This document shows positions 33,701 to 43,299 of a stretch of 64,000 nt of DNA, in pieces. Under the pieces are notes generated by a model. That model was not told where the DNA came from. It made no database searches and saw nothing but the letters and a program-made list of their open reading frames with translations. Both the position numbers and the translations under genes were made by a program. How positions within the stretch are numbered: the stretch's first letter is position 1; each line of letters starts with the position of its first letter. The DNA lies in assembly GCA_963555705.1 (NCBI GenBank), contig OY743174.1, forward strand, positions 24,213,108 to 24,277,107, given 5' to 3'. The DNA is from Ligustrum vulgare. Taxonomy: Eukaryota > Streptophyta > Magnoliopsida > Lamiales > Oleaceae.

Positions 33701-36700
33701 ATTTACAGTGATGTGTCAAAACTCAGTTTGGGTTGTGTTTTGATGCAACATGGGAAGGTGATCGCCTATGCCTCAAGACAGTTGAAACAATATGAGAAGA
33801 ATTATCCGACACATGATCTCGAACTTGCAACGGTAGTTCACGCTCTGAAGATTTGGCGTCACTACCTTTATGGGAGCAAGTGTGAGATTTATACTGACCA
33901 CGAGAGTCTGAAGTACTTCTTTACCCAGAAGGAGTTGAATATGAGACAACGACGATAATTGGAGTTAGTGAAAGATTACAACTGCACAATCCTTTAGGTA
34001 AAGCTAATGTAGTCGCGGATGCTCTAAGCCAGAAGAACATTGGTCAGTTATCAGCACTGGGTACTGAACAAGATCAATTGATCAGAGATTTTGAGAACAT
34101 GAGGATTGAAGTGCTAAAGCCAATGATAGGAACATCTTCTTTGCTGGAAAATCTAATAGTTAAACCGACCCTCAGGGACAGAATCGTAACAGCTTAAAAG
34201 GAAGATCGGTTTTTGGAGAAGATTAGAGCGGATGTGGGAACTGAGAAGAGAAAAAGATTTGAAATAGATGAAGATCAAGCTTTAATGTATAGAGGCCGAT
34301 TGTGTGTACCTAAGGATGAGAAACTTAGGAATGAGATTTTGATTGAAGCTCATTCCACTCCTTAGGCTACACATCCGAGCAGAACCAAAATATATAGAAA
34401 TTTGCGTAATACATTTTGGTGGAGGAACATAAAAGGGAGAATTGCACTGTTTGTATCAAGATGTATGGTTTGTCAACAAGTAAAGGCAGAACATCAGAGG
34501 CCATCAGAGCCATTGAATCCTATGTATATACCTGAGTGGAAATGGGAGAAGATTACAATGGATTTTGTCATTGGATTTCCTAGATCTGCAGGAGGTCAGG
34601 ATGCCATTTGGATGATTGTGGACCGACTGAAAAAGTTTGCTCATTTTCTACCAATACGGATTACCTACAGCTTAGAACAGTTTGCGCAGTTATATGTGAA
34701 GGAAATTGTTCGACGTCATGGAGTCTCGACGTCTATTGTTTTTTAGATAGAGACCCGAGATTTACTTTGAAATTCTAGACAAGCCTTCAGAAAGCTTTGG
34801 GTACCAAGTTAACCTTTAGTACTACTTATCACCCTCAGACTGACGGACAATCTGAACGAACTATCCAAGTTCTTGAGGATATATTGAGGACATGTGTTCT
34901 ACATTTGGGTGGTAAGTGGGAAAACCATTTACCATTAGTGGAGTTTCCATACAATAATAGTTTCCAATCTACAATTGGTATGGCTCCATATGAGGCATTG
35001 TATCGTCGTCGATGTCGTTCGCCAATATGTTAGGATAAAGTTGGCGAAAGGAGAATTTTGGGTCCAGAATTAGTTGAGAGGACAATGGAAGCTATTGATA
35101 AAATCAGATCAAGAATTAAATCCCAGAATCGTCAGAAAAGTTCTGTTGACCAAAGGAGAAAAGAGTTAGATTTTGAAGGTGGTGAGAAAGTATTTCTCAA
35201 AGTGGCCCCAATGAAGGGGGTAATTCTTTTTGGAAAGAAAGAAAAATTGAGACCTAGATTGATTGGTCCATTTGAGATTTTAGAGAAAGTTAGAAATGTG
35301 GCATATCGTTTGGCATTACCTCCCGAGCTAGCGGCAATGCATAATGTTTTCCATGTCTTTATGTTGAGGAAGTATATGCACGATCCTAGTCACGTTGTTG
35401 ACGCTCAATCTTTAGGCGTCCAAAGTGACTTGACGTCTGAAGAAGCTCCTACAGTGGTTCTAGAGAGAAAAGTACAAGTTCTGAGGAATAGAGAAGTTCC
35501 TTTAGTCAAAGTCTAATGGGGTAGACACGGTGAGGATGAGGCTACTTGGGAAAGAGAAGACATTTTGTCCAAGTATCCTGACCTAATCAATCAAGTTAGA
35601 CTTCGAGTACGAAATTATTTTAAGTGGGGGAGGTTGTAGTGATCAGAAATTTTAAGTTTAACGATGAATTTTTATGTTAAAGAGTTCAAAAGTATTTTAA
35701 TGAGTTTATGACTCGCTGCGACATTTTCCAATGTTTTAAATTGATTATTGATCACGATATGATGTTACGTGCACTTTCCTAACAATTATTTTGTTATTTG
35801 TGAGAAATATTTTATTATGTTACATGTTCAAATTTATACTTATTTTAAAGTGTAGAACTTATCAGTCGAGATTGAAATATTTTTTACAGCAAATTCAAGT
35901 GTTTTAAATTTATGTCTTTCTTTTTGGAAAAAAAAAAATCAAAAATTTTAATTGGGTCAAATGTTTTAGATATTTTGAAAGTTGATAAAAGTATATCAAT
36001 ATTGGTGTCATTTTGTAGCTTACATTAAATAGTGTAAGTCAGAGTCGAGAAAAAATTATTTTGGTCGAAATCGACCCATGTTATTTCAATTCAAAGAAAA
36101 CATGAAATTTATAAATTTCTTTAGGATTATTTTATTATTGTGTTTGTGTGTGTAAATTTACAAACTTTGTTTGAAGTAATGGGACGTGGCATCCTTGTAT
36201 ATAGTTAGAAAATGATCAAATTATTTCAACAGTCTCTCCACTCATTTCTCACCCATCACTTATCTCTGTAAAGATATATTAATTAATTAGTATTCCAAGC
36301 ATTAATTTGTTATAGAATCAAATCAGGTTCTTTTCTTTCCACTTCCACACGGCACACGACTTCATCAACAGCAAGTTTAGACTTTCATTTTTCATGAAAT
36401 TGCATTTGGTTTTCCCTTGGACGAACTACTTGAAAAGCTGTTAATTTGGTGATTGTGCATTTCAACTCAAGAATTTCTGAAAATTTAAGGTAGTATCCTC
36501 TCTCGTACACAAGTTGTTACGCTTTTGAATTTAATATTATGCTAGCATGAAATTTGTGTCAATGTCTTATATTTGATGAAATGCATAGCTTTTCATGTGC
36601 TAATTAATTATTGGCATACTATGAATTTATTTATGATGGGATTATGATTGATGATTGAAGGTAATCATCTAATATGTTGTGATTGAAGGTAATCACGGTA

Positions 36701-39580
36701 AATTTTATTAACTGACCATGTTAAAATGTTTCTCAAAGATGAAAGTTGATATTGACATATAATCAAATGTTGATATATTTTAATTTCATTAGCATGGATA
36801 TATACTACTGAATATTTCTTCGAAATGCTCATATTTAAATAAAAAAAACTTTACAAATTGAAGGATTGGACATGACTTGATGGCGAGCAGTAGTGAATGA
36901 CATTTAAATTTTTATGTATTTATGTTTGGAATTATTTATGTTAATGTTGCAATACAATTTTAAAACTTAAAAAGTTCTTGAACGAATGTAATTCTTGATC
37001 AATTAAATTTTACTTTTGGATAAAAATGCATATTTTGATTGCTGCCTTGAAAATTTCAGATTTTGGTTGCACTTTGAAAACTTACTGCAGGTTGTATATT
37101 TACAATTTCTGAATGTTTCAAAATGGAAAATGACCATTTATGTGTTATCTATCATATGGAACTAAAAACAGTTTCAGAAACAATGATCAGACTATTTAAA
37201 AAAAATAATTTTGAACTTCAAACGTGGTCATCAAGAACCCAAATTTTTATATGTTGTATTTATATGACTTCTTAACACTGTGTTTAAATTTCATAATTTT
37301 TAGACATCGTTTGCCATTTTAAATAACTTTTTCAAACAGACTGTGTTACTCGAGAAAAATGGCATAAGTTGCTGAATTTTTCTATAACTTCTTCAAATTG
37401 TTTATTTCTTGTGTTTTTTTGAAGTACATTGAAATTATTTTTTTTAACAATTTGAAAATTAGTTATGTATTACAATCCAAATAAATTTGTCCTAAATTTA
37501 TTGTCTTCAAACATTTAACGTGAATAAGATTATGTTTGGTAAGACGTCGTTAAAAGGAAATTCGAGACGTTACATCCTAGCTACCTGAAAACACTACATT
37601 ACTCTCCAGAGTCCCAAGTCATCCTATGCAAACTAGAGAAAAATCTGGTATTCATAAACCAAAAAGGTTTGTTTACCTATCCTCCTTAAAATCCAAACCT
37701 TTAGAACCTTCACATGTTAAAGAGGTTTTACTAGATCCTAAATGGGTAGATGCTATGACTGTTGAATTTTAGGCCTTGCAGAAAAATGACACTTGGAATT
37801 TAGTTCCCTCGGGTGAAAATATGCATGTTGTAGGATGTAAATGGGTTTTAAAGTTAAACTCAAGACTGATGGTAGTATAGACATATATAAGGCTTGGTTA
37901 TTTGCAAAAGGGCTTTAGCAAACCCTAGGGTTGGACAACTTTGAGACCTTCAGTTCAGTCATTAAGCCTTCGACTATAGCGTTGCTTTATCTCTAAAATC
38001 GAGTATTCATAATGTTTGCATGATCAATTATGATTTTAAATTTTCTTCAACAGATAGATTTCACATAACCACAGCTTTCTGTAGAAATTCTGTAATTGAG
38101 GTGTGAGTAAAAGGTGCATTTCTCACACTATCTTCCAATTACGGTGAAAAATATGTTGTAAACCATAGTGCATTTCTCACATGACAACTATTATATGGAG
38201 TCTGTATAGAAAGAAGTAAAAAGCATCATGTATGCATAAAACAGAAAAGTGCTTTCAAGAGTCAAACCTGAGTTTCTTCTGGAAAACCATTCCTAAACCA
38301 TGACCGGCAAACGGCATAAAGAGAAGCATTTTCAGATATTCTAACCTACAAAAGGATACAAGTCTTCTATTAACAATTATATATAAACAAAGGTGAGAGA
38401 AAAATTCATAGTGCAAATTTGGCTAAGTGGAATAATATTGCAAGTTTATCAAGATATAAAAATAAATCATACAAAAAAAAATCAAGAAATAATGTTAGAA
38501 TGATAAATGTTGATGAGTTATCTCAATACCATGGATTCTTAGCGAGGAATCCTTGTACATGATGAATAACAAGATTCCAATAGAAATGAAATCTTTCGAG
38601 TAAATCAATGCAATTTAAAAAAAAAAAATGAAGAAGTGTTAATACAAATCTAGGACTTTTGAATAGAGAAAGTTAATGAAAAATATCAACAATCCATCCA
38701 CATTTCGCGATCAAGGTTTATACATGCATATGGTTGAAAGAAAAAATCTTATTTCAAATGACAACTTCTTTATATGTATTTACTTATACACGTGCATAAT
38801 GATGCAAAGCATACAATGACAAGTGGCATATTTGTTAGAATAACATTTGTTTACCATTCATTTATTTTTATATCTCATTAGTTTCTTCAATTGCTTTTAT
38901 GTAATGACTCAAAACTGTCATTTGGCTATTTCTTATTAATCACCAAAATTGAATTAGGGATATTTTGAAGTCCAAAAACCAACTTTGTTGTTCTTTTTGT
39001 TGCGGTTTGGTTCAAAAAAATCTATTCTTGTTTGAGGTTTTTTTTCCCTTTCTTCTTAGGAATACTACCGACATATGGTATCTGATTTGGAGGTCCCGTG
39101 TTCAAGTCAATGCTAGAATGCTTCCATTGGATGTTAGTACAATATAGGAGCATGCTTGAAACAACGGGTGGACCTATAGTTTCTATTTGGGAATAATGGC
39201 CCAACGTTCACAGGTGTCATTCGAGTTGAGTGCATTGCACCTTCCCCGTCAGCTATAGCTTTTAGGCAAAGTTGTTGCATCCCTACATCACATACCTATG
39301 CATATGTGTTGGTGTAGGTGTGAGTAAACGTACATAAAGTATCATTAGCATTTACCTTCCGATCTCCAATAACTATAATAGTATCATCCCTACTTCCATC
39401 CCTGGAAGAAAAAAATGGAGAAACGTGATATTTGTGTTGAACTAATATAGCAAATTGGCGCCTTGGTAAAACATAAGAGATCTATGAGAAATTGAACGAG
39501 AGACAAAAGAAAGATGGCGTTAAATATTACCTCAAATCTTTGTAACCATTATTATCAAAGATGGTAGTTGAAGGACCAAC
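12650..39580 (-). CDS. LIN37: LIN37-like MuvB/DREAM subunit gene, six exons over 27 kb (5' end not found)
   Basis: Six minus-strand exons join without any phase conflict: 39531-39580, 39356-39401, 38268-38345, 15998-16105, 13291-13370 and 12650-12758. All have AG acceptors and GT donors. The deduced C-terminal 150 or so residues contain [38 protein letters not shown] and a basic [13 protein letters not shown] helix near the C-terminus, which I recognise as the plant LIN37 family. LIN37 is a subunit of the MuvB core of the nuclear DREAM complex, which represses cell-cycle genes. The intron from 16106 to 38267 is about 22 kb and filled with retrotransposons. The N-terminal exons were not found; they may be small, upstream among repeats, or lost. 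Function is inferred from family similarity only. Confidence 0.85.
12854..13133. mobile_element. Tourist-like MITE in LIN37 intron, split by another MITE
   Basis: The ends are good inverted repeats (GCCTCTCTTTGGTG at left, CACCAAACAAGAG at right), both followed inward by GATTAAAATTAA-like sequence. TAA flanks both sides (12851-12853, 13134-13136). The element at 14464-14616 is a shorter, uninterrupted relative. Confidence 0.7.
12883..13017. mobile_element. MITE nested in the MITE at 12854-13133
   Basis: 135 bp flanked by TAA (12880-12882 and 13018-13020), with ends GCCTCTGTTTGTG and CAAACACTTGC. Removing it restores the GATTAAAATTAAGATTTTAA text of the outer element. Confidence 0.65.
13219..13242. 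repeat. (AT)n microsatellite
   Basis: About 12 AT dinucleotides just outside the LIN37 exon at 13291-13370. Confidence 0.9.
13291..13370 (-). CDS. LIN37: LIN37-like gene, penultimate exon
   Basis: Acceptor TATTTCAG and donor CG|GTAATT. It encodes [20 protein letters not shown] followed by AKRIRS, the best-conserved motif of plant LIN37 proteins. Confidence 0.88.
13371..15997. other. LIN37 intron without other genes
   Basis: This 2.6-kb intron holds one MITE (14464-14616) and otherwise AT-rich DNA. ORFs at 13467-13753 have no domain and lie partly on both strands. Confidence 0.6.
14464..14616. mobile_element. Tourist-like MITE (153 bp)
   Basis: Ends GCCCCTATTTGGTA and CTAAGCAAGAGC with TTA on both sides (14461-14463, 14617-14619). 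The interior (TTTTTATCAAAATCTATTAA) matches the MITE at 12854-13133. Confidence 0.7.
15998..16105 (-). CDS. LIN37: LIN37-like gene, exon with KCLPRPLP motif
   Basis: Acceptor TTCGGCAG and donor AAAAG|GTTGG. It encodes [15 protein letters not shown] and then a Lys/Glu-rich tail. It is the first exon after the giant repeat-filled intron, and its phase (0) matches the exon at 38268. Confidence 0.87.
16327..16611 (+). mobile_element. 5' LTR of copia element A
   Basis: About 285 bp starting TGTTGGAAAC and ending GTTCA, just before a PBS. It has an AT-rich 5' half and a CT-rich leader-like 3' half ending AAACCCTAGATCTGGG. No 3' LTR copy was found in the window, so the left border is inferred. Confidence 0.6.
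16615..16626 (+). other. Primer-binding site of element A
   Basis: TGGTATCAAAGC differs by one base from the usual initiator-Met PBS TGGTATCAGAGC. Confidence 0.75.
16643..17285 (+). pseudogene. Copia element A gag, 5' part
   Basis: Frames after the ATG at 16643 resemble plant copia gag (UBN2 type), with stops and frameshifts. The clearest part is 17053-17285 ([36 protein letters not shown]). The frame stops at 17285, where element B was inserted, and resumes at 25787: across the junction the reading frame runs on as VVNL then [16 protein letters not shown]. Confidence 0.85.
17286..18700 (-). repeat. 3' LTR of element B
   Basis: 1415 bp, TG...CA ends (on either strand). On the minus strand it directly follows the polypurine tract AAGTGGGAGAT at 18701-18711. 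Confidence 0.93.
18701..18711 (-). other. Polypurine tract of element B
   Basis: The minus strand reads AAGTGGGAGAT directly before the LTR TGTTGG, the normal plant copia arrangement. It primes plus-strand DNA synthesis. Confidence 0.75.
19281..22565 (-). repeat. Five further PPT-like AGTGGGAG motifs inside element B
   Basis: CTCCCACT (minus AGTGGGAG) occurs at about 19283, 20052, 20116, 20283 and 22558, besides the true tract at 18703. For an 8-mer in 5.7 kb this is far above chance. Most copies have purine extensions (GGAGAA, GGAGGG). Confidence 0.6.
23440..23890. other. GC-rich island in the 5' internal part of element B
   Basis: A 450-bp G+C-rich block with many GCC/CAG/CAC triplets, overlapping ORFs on both strands (longest 150 codons on the minus strand, 23495-23947) and no domain. 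It lies about 480 bp inside the PBS, where gag would be expected. It could be a captured host segment; I cannot identify a source. Confidence 0.5.
24360..24371 (-). other. Primer-binding site of element B
   Basis: The plus strand reads gctctgatacca, so the minus strand carries TGGTATCAGAGC next to the 5' LTR. This sets the minus orientation of the element. Confidence 0.85.
24372..25786 (-). repeat. 5' LTR of element B
   Basis: 1415 bp, about 99% identical to 17286-18700. Differences are mostly C/T or A/G and are clustered near the PBS side (24376-24450). Confidence 0.93.
25787..26750 (+). pseudogene. Copia element A gag end, protease and integrase start
   Basis: The frame continues from 17285. 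It shows a gag zinc knuckle [14 protein letters not shown] (near 25955), a protease region around [10 protein letters not shown] (near 26132; the usual catalytic DSGAS has become DSDAS) and a [11 protein letters not shown] segment, followed by pre-integrase-like LVSLSKFL and a weak integrase start. Several stops break it. The right border is blurred by the tail of element C. Confidence 0.8.
26751..26960. other. Junction between copia elements A and C; possible 3' LTR of C
   Basis: On the minus strand this follows the end of the pol ORF of element C and a short purine run (GAGGGA near 26992). It could be the beginning of its 3' LTR, but there is no partner copy to prove it. Confidence 0.35.
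28036..28665. mobile_element. AGGCG-rich inverted-repeat element inserted in copia C, with a MITE inside
   Basis: The ends carry GCTTATGCCTCAAGGC and TTACGCCTCACCTC, then CTTTTTTAAACTATGGC. The same kind of sequence frames the element at 48993-49844 (GCGTAAGCCTCAAGGC; CCTTTTTAAACCATGG). Copia RT text runs up to both sides. The interior is AT-rich and non-coding and contains the Tourist-like MITE at 28311-28476. Confidence 0.65.
28311..28476. mobile_element. Tourist-like MITE nested in the AGGCG element
   Basis: Ends GCCCTTGTTTGG and CCAAACGGGCTC, flanked by TTA and TGA (one mismatch). This is the third layer of nesting: LIN37 intron, then copia C, then AGGCG element, then MITE. Confidence 0.65.
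30058..30111 (+). repeat. Truncated 5' LTR end of the gypsy element
   Basis: It matches the last bases of the 3' LTR (GATTATGTTTG, AAGACGTCGTTAAAAGGAAA) and ends in CATCACA. To the left, minus-strand copia C begins at once, so this is a deletion or recombination breakpoint. Confidence 0.85.
30490..30935 (+). pseudogene. Broken small ORF upstream of gypsy gag
   Basis: Between the PBS and gag there is a coding-like stretch in pieces: an ATG at 30490, a frame around 30598-30750 ([20 protein letters not shown]) and an acidic tail ending in a TGA at 30933-30935 ([20 protein letters not shown]). Stops and shifts break it. It does not look like gag. I do not know its role. Confidence 0.5.
31140..32230 (+). 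pseudogene. Gypsy gag with zinc knuckle
   Basis: The retrotransposon gag domain is readable at 31390-31740 ([29 protein letters not shown]). After a stop at 31743 it resumes at 31783 ([15 protein letters not shown]). A CCHC knuckle [14 protein letters not shown] is at about 32129, in a different frame after an A-run near 32012. Confidence 0.85.
32211..32432 (+). pseudogene. Gypsy protease, active site lost
   Basis: The segment [17 protein letters not shown] stands where chromoviruses have an aspartic protease motif of the D-S-G-A type. Here Ser-Gly-Ala is replaced by Phe-Cys-Thr, so the enzyme should be inactive. The frame stops at 32432. Confidence 0.75.
32803..33398 (+). pseudogene. Gypsy reverse transcriptase, mutated catalytic motif
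   Basis: RT motifs are clear: [44 protein letters not shown] and [17 protein letters not shown]. The catalytic Y/F-x-D-D box reads FIVDILIYS, so one Asp is replaced by Val. A frameshift at about 33057 divides it. Confidence 0.88.
33638..33958 (+). pseudogene. Gypsy RNase H
   Basis: Motifs [36 protein letters not shown] and [14 protein letters not shown] mark the Ty3-type RNase H. The frame ends in a TAA at 33956-33958. Confidence 0.85.
34402..35630 (+). pseudogene. Gypsy integrase and chromodomain-like C-terminus
   Basis: Integrase pieces: [17 protein letters not shown] (zinc-finger end), [15 protein letters not shown] (first catalytic Asp), then after a stop at 34744 [19 protein letters not shown] (catalytic Glu region). 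The C-terminal part at 35058-35630 ends with [10 protein letters not shown] and, past a stop, EATWEREDI, the pattern of a Tekay-type chromodomain. Stops at 34744, 35031 and 35514 inactivate it. Confidence 0.85.
35635..37574 (+). repeat. 3' LTR of the gypsy element (1940 bp)
   Basis: It starts TGTAGTGATCAG after the polypurine tract and ends GACGTTACA, with TG...CA ends. It is long and AT-rich, as in Tekay elements. Confidence 0.85.
37575..37992 (+). pseudogene. Copia RT N-terminal fragment, plus strand (perhaps element A)
   Basis: Directly after the gypsy LTR a copia RT start is readable: [39 protein letters not shown] and [18 protein letters not shown], with stops. Its strand matches element A. 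It could be its 3' part, separated by elements C and gypsy, but there is no overlap to prove it. Confidence 0.75.
37993..38267. other. End of the giant LIN37 intron
   Basis: About 275 bp of non-repetitive-looking AT-rich sequence next to the LIN37 exon. GTGCATTTCTCACA occurs twice. No gene. Confidence 0.4.
38268..38345 (-). CDS. LIN37: LIN37-like gene, exon before the giant intron
   Basis: A 78-bp, phase 0 to phase 0 exon with acceptor TTTTGTAG and donor CAG|GTTTGA. It encodes 26 residues including [19 protein letters not shown]. Confidence 0.87.
39356..39401 (-). CDS. LIN37: LIN37-like gene, exon
   Basis: A 46-bp exon with acceptor TCTTCCAG and donor AAG|GTAAAT. It completes a split Arg codon and encodes [15 protein letters not shown], typical of the plant family. 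Confidence 0.85.
39531..39580 (-). CDS. LIN37: LIN37-like gene, first exon recognised
   Basis: A 50-bp exon with acceptor GGCTTGAAG and donor AG|GTAATA. It encodes [17 protein letters not shown] further upstream exon must exist, because the reading frame is open at the acceptor. Confidence 0.82.
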
Positions 39581-39859
39581 CTTCAAGCCCCAAAAAAGAA
39601 AAATAAAAAACAATTTTAGCAAGGGTGTATTATGTGATTAGTACAATAAAATTGTCTTGCAGAAATTAAACATCCTGAAATCTATAGGATTAACATAAAA
39701 AAATTAAACTTTGAGTCTTTGATATCTTGCACACATAGAATAAATGTGTTCCCACTAATGTGCACAAGCATTGGATCTCTTTAAACTCCATTTAAACACG
39801 ATAGCAAAGATCTAATTATTGCTACCTATTAGTGATTCATTTTTATATTTCATAAATAT
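39581..39859. other. Upstream LIN37 intron or flank
   Basis: AT-rich with no supported feature. It should hold the branch point for the LIN37 exon at 39531-39580. Confidence 0.35.
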
Positions 39860-41400
39860 TGTTGAAATGTTTATGATTTTTGTATTATTGTATTGAAGAA
39901 ACATATAATAGATGTTAGGGACTATAGTGGTAATTATGTAATACTTCTTGTATATACCAAAATTGAGTAAACAAAAAAGTTTGAGTTCTCCCCAAAAATC
40001 TTCATGGTATCAGAGATGAGGTAAGAAAACCTAAAAGCCAATAGTTCTTCCTTACCGTGAGTAACCTAGACATTTCAGTGCTGTCGAGGACCTACCACAG
40101 CGCTCGTAAAGACCTCTCTATCATTCGAGTTCAATTTCCCTTATTTTATTTTTTTTTATTTTTTGCAATTTCTACTGCGTGACCTAATTGCTTGTTCGAT
40201 TTCTGATCGAGTTTTTGGGCTAGATCTTCAACTCGCGGTTTCATTATAAATCGCCTTCGTGCCGGCAACTAATCTTTCAGCAGACGCTGCAACCCCTTCA
40301 CTTTTGGTCCTTGTTTTTCTTATCCGAGGCATCTTCGCGCAATAGGGTGCCATTACAGCTTTGGTGTTCCACTCCAACTTCAATCTTCCTCTCCCATGGT
40401 TCCTACGAAATGCAGGAACAGTCCGGCTCCGACGACTCCTCTCTTGCTCAATGTTGGATGCTGTGTTTAAGAGGTTTAGGCAGGTTCCGTAGTCTTAGGG
40501 GATTTTTCTTCCTATTGCTTCTGCTTTTGAATCAGGACAGTATTCAGCTTGGATTACCATCTATTCTCTTGCTTTAGGTCTAGCTCTTTCTCAATTCTGT
40601 GCCTTTTTTGTATTGTGCTTGTATTGTGCATTGTGTTTTGTAAAATATGTAGAGTAGTTTGAGTTACATTATCTATTTAGAATTGGAAAAATGACAAATT
40701 CATGCTTACGCGATCTCACATGATTGTCTCCTGAGAAGGGTATTTTTGGTTTAGCATCAGCTTCTATTGTATCTAACTCTTGGGTTATCGATGATCATTT
40801 TACTTGTAATCCTTCTACACTTGATTCTCAAACCACTTCACATGTTTAGTCTGTTAAACTGACTAATGGAATCCCTGTCCAAATAGCAGGGGTCAAAAAT
40901 GTTTCATTTTCACCTACTTTATCTATGTCTTCTGTCTTACTTGCACTTACATTCTCTACCATCCTATCATCCATTAGTGAAATTACAAAAAATTATTAGT
41001 CAAATTACAAAAAAAGTAGATTGTTCTATAACCTTCTCTTCTTCTCATTGCGTCTTTCAAGACAATCGAACGAAGATGATGATTGGTATAGGGGACAAGT
41101 AAGTTGCAAACAGATGCTAGTGTTGGTCTTCAAGTAGTGATTAGATATTCTCCTAAAGATAGGATCCTTTTGTAGCATTGTCAATTAGGAAACCCCTCAT
41201 TTTCTTATTCAGATCACTTGTTTCCAAAATTATTTAAAAAATTTCCTAGCTTTAGTATGCGATGTGACAAATTTATTTTTGCCAAAAATCATCGTGTACC
41301 TTTTAAAATCAATTTTAAAGTCATATTCCTTTTACGTGTGTTCATACTGATGTTTGGAGTTCTTTATCTACTCCATCTACTTCAGGAAAGTAAGTGTTTG
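39860..41400 (+). mobile_element. Copia element D fragment (LTR, PBS, protease to integrase start)
   Basis: A short LTR (39860-40004, TG...TTCA) is followed by PBS-like TGGTATCAGAGATGAG at 40005. After a leader and a region with no gag, copia protease and pre-integrase text appears near 40770-41400: SWVIDDHFTCNPSTLDS, then CHC-type LFPKLFKKFPSFSMRCDKF and AKNHRVPFKINFKV. Stops and shifts are frequent, and it ends inside integrase. Gag is largely missing, which suggests an internal deletion. Confidence 0.75.
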
Positions 41401-42923
41401 GCTAATTAACTTCCAAGAAAAATACAAGTAGCAAAGGAAGGGTTTTACCTCACCCAAAGGAGGAGCTTCTCTCAAGAGCTTTACATGAACAACCAAGTTA
41501 ATGAAGTTTGAAATGAAAAATGTGTATATAATGTACAAAATTGGGCAAAATGTGTAATTTCGGAAATTGCAACAAAAATCCCGTTGGAGTGTTTCGGTTG
41601 ACCCAACTGGTCGACCGAAATGGGACTTTCGGTCGACCAACCCTCAACCGAACGCGACCTAGGCTGCCTTCAAAAATCTCTGCAGACCTTCGATTGACCG
41701 GAGTGACTTTCGATCTACCGATCTTGGCTGAAACTCCATTTCTTCAATCTTTGGCTCCAACTTGATTCTAGGCTTTTTTTTCTTGACTTTAAATACTTGT
41801 TTAGCCTCGAATATTGAACATCTTCGGCACCGGATCTCGCCATGGGTCCCACAGGCTCGCGCATCGAGGTTTGACTTTCTTGGTTCTCATCAGTAAGGTT
41901 AAAAGTATATATTTTTTTAGTTTATTTGTAAATTATTTTATTGGTAAAATGTGGCAGAAAATTATTATTTTTAAAAAAATGATGTTTTGAATGAGTGGAG
42001 AGAAAATGTGTGTGGTTAAAAGGTGAAGAGAAAATGCGTGTGGTTAAAAACTAATTTGAGAAATTATGTTATTTATAAATTGTAATGATTACATTAAAAA
42101 ATAGAAGCTTATACTTATCTAATTCATGCAATGTCTATTCATCTTGATATTCATCATTCAAAATATAATTTACCACACATTCTACAAAAATTTTACGGAA
42201 CACATTTTTTGAAATGACGATCTCAAACATGGGGCTAACAATAACACGAGACATTATTTTTCTCTTGGAATTTATAATTTTCTATTATATTATCAATATT
42301 TTTTTGAATACAAATAATATTTCGATATAAGTATATTATTTAGATTTAAGTATAAATAAGATATAATTTAACATACGTTTATAATTATTTTGATTAGTGT
42401 TTTTGAAAGAATTTTCGAGAAAATGTTAAATACGAGAGATGAATGCAAATAATGTGAATACTATTGTTAATAATGAATTATATTTTTTTAATCATTCTTG
42501 ATTTTAATAGTTGCGTAAATGTTATATGGTATACGATTTTCAATATAATTTTTTCACTCCAACATTGCATGTTATCATATCATGATAATTGCTAGTTACG
42601 TAATTATTATTTTTGATTATTTGATTTTATAAGTAAAAAATATAATTTTATTGGTTAAATACTAATATTCGTGGGTTTAAGTTAAGCACGCATTTATAAT
42701 TATTGTGATTGATATTTTTAAATGAAAATTGAAAAAACTTAAATACGAGGGGAGAATGCAGAAATTGTGATAAATATATTGATGTATTCTACAAAATTAA
42801 TATTGTACTCATAATATTATACCAAACATGATATAAAATTAAACAAACTCCTAAATTTGCATTTTATTTGAAATTAATAGTAGCTTATAAAAATTATTGA
42901 AGTTAATAGTCATGTATACTTAA
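41401..42923. other. Repeat-derived AT-rich region, with a GGTCGACC-containing segment
   Basis: Around 41576-41725 the text has GGTCGACCGAAA (41600) and GGTCGACC (41631) plus related GATTGACC and GATCTACC variants, like an LTR upstream region of the SIRE type. From 41880 to 42920 it is AT-rich; 41990-42080 repeats GAGAAAATGYGTGTGGTTAA twice. No gene. Confidence 0.45.
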
Positions 42924-43095
42924 GAGCTTGTTTGGTAACAAAAAAAATTTCATCACAATTTTTCAAACTTAATCTCAACCATCAATTCTTAGTCAAGCCC
43001 ACAGTTTTTGATTTTTCAAACATTTTTAAATTACTGCACATCCATTAAAAAAAAAACCACAAAAATAAAAACTTTTCACATTACCAAACAGGCTC
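42924..43095. mobile_element. Tourist-like MITE (172 bp)
   Basis: Ends GAGCTTGTTTGGTAA and TTACCAAACAGGCTC, flanked by TAA (42921-42923, 43096-43098). It is the undisrupted relative of the MITE at 12115-12476. Confidence 0.82.
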
Positions 43096-43098
43096 TAA

Positions 43099-43299
43099 GG
43101 GTGTGTTAGATAAAAGATGAAATATTTTCCATCTAAATTTTTCCACATCAACCCATAAGAAAACATTTTCTTGAAAATTGGCAAAAACAAGGTTTAATTG
43201 ATTGTACATAGAAAGTTTTTTCAATCAAACATCAAATCTAGAAATGATTTTCCTTGATTTGACATTTTTCATATAAAATTTCCTCAATCAAACACAGCC
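43099..43299. mobile_element. Second MITE, directly abutting the first and sharing its TAA
   Basis: Ends GGGTGTGTTAGAT and TCAATCAAACACAGCC, flanked by TAA at 43096-43098 and 43300-43302. The left TAA is also the right target duplication of the previous MITE. The ends resemble the family at 3286 and 7178. Confidence 0.78.

Larger units (their letters stand above)
30058..37574 (+). mobile_element. Ty3/gypsy chromovirus (Tekay/Del-like), decayed, 5' LTR truncated
   Basis: A full 3' LTR lies at 35635-37574, but only the last 54 bp or so of the 5' LTR remain (30058-30111). PBS-like TGGTATCAAAGAGC starts at 30115 and a polypurine tract (AAGTGGGGGAGG) ends just before 35635. Between them come an upstream small ORF, gag, protease, RT, RNase H, integrase and a chromodomain-like tail, all with stops or frameshifts. 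Key catalytic motifs are damaged (see the parts). Confidence 0.92.

Noticed and set aside
38940..39300. SINE-like sequence with a B-box-like GTGTTCAAGTC (near 39100)
   Set aside because: No matching A box, no poly-A or T-rich tail with target duplication; evidence is too weak.
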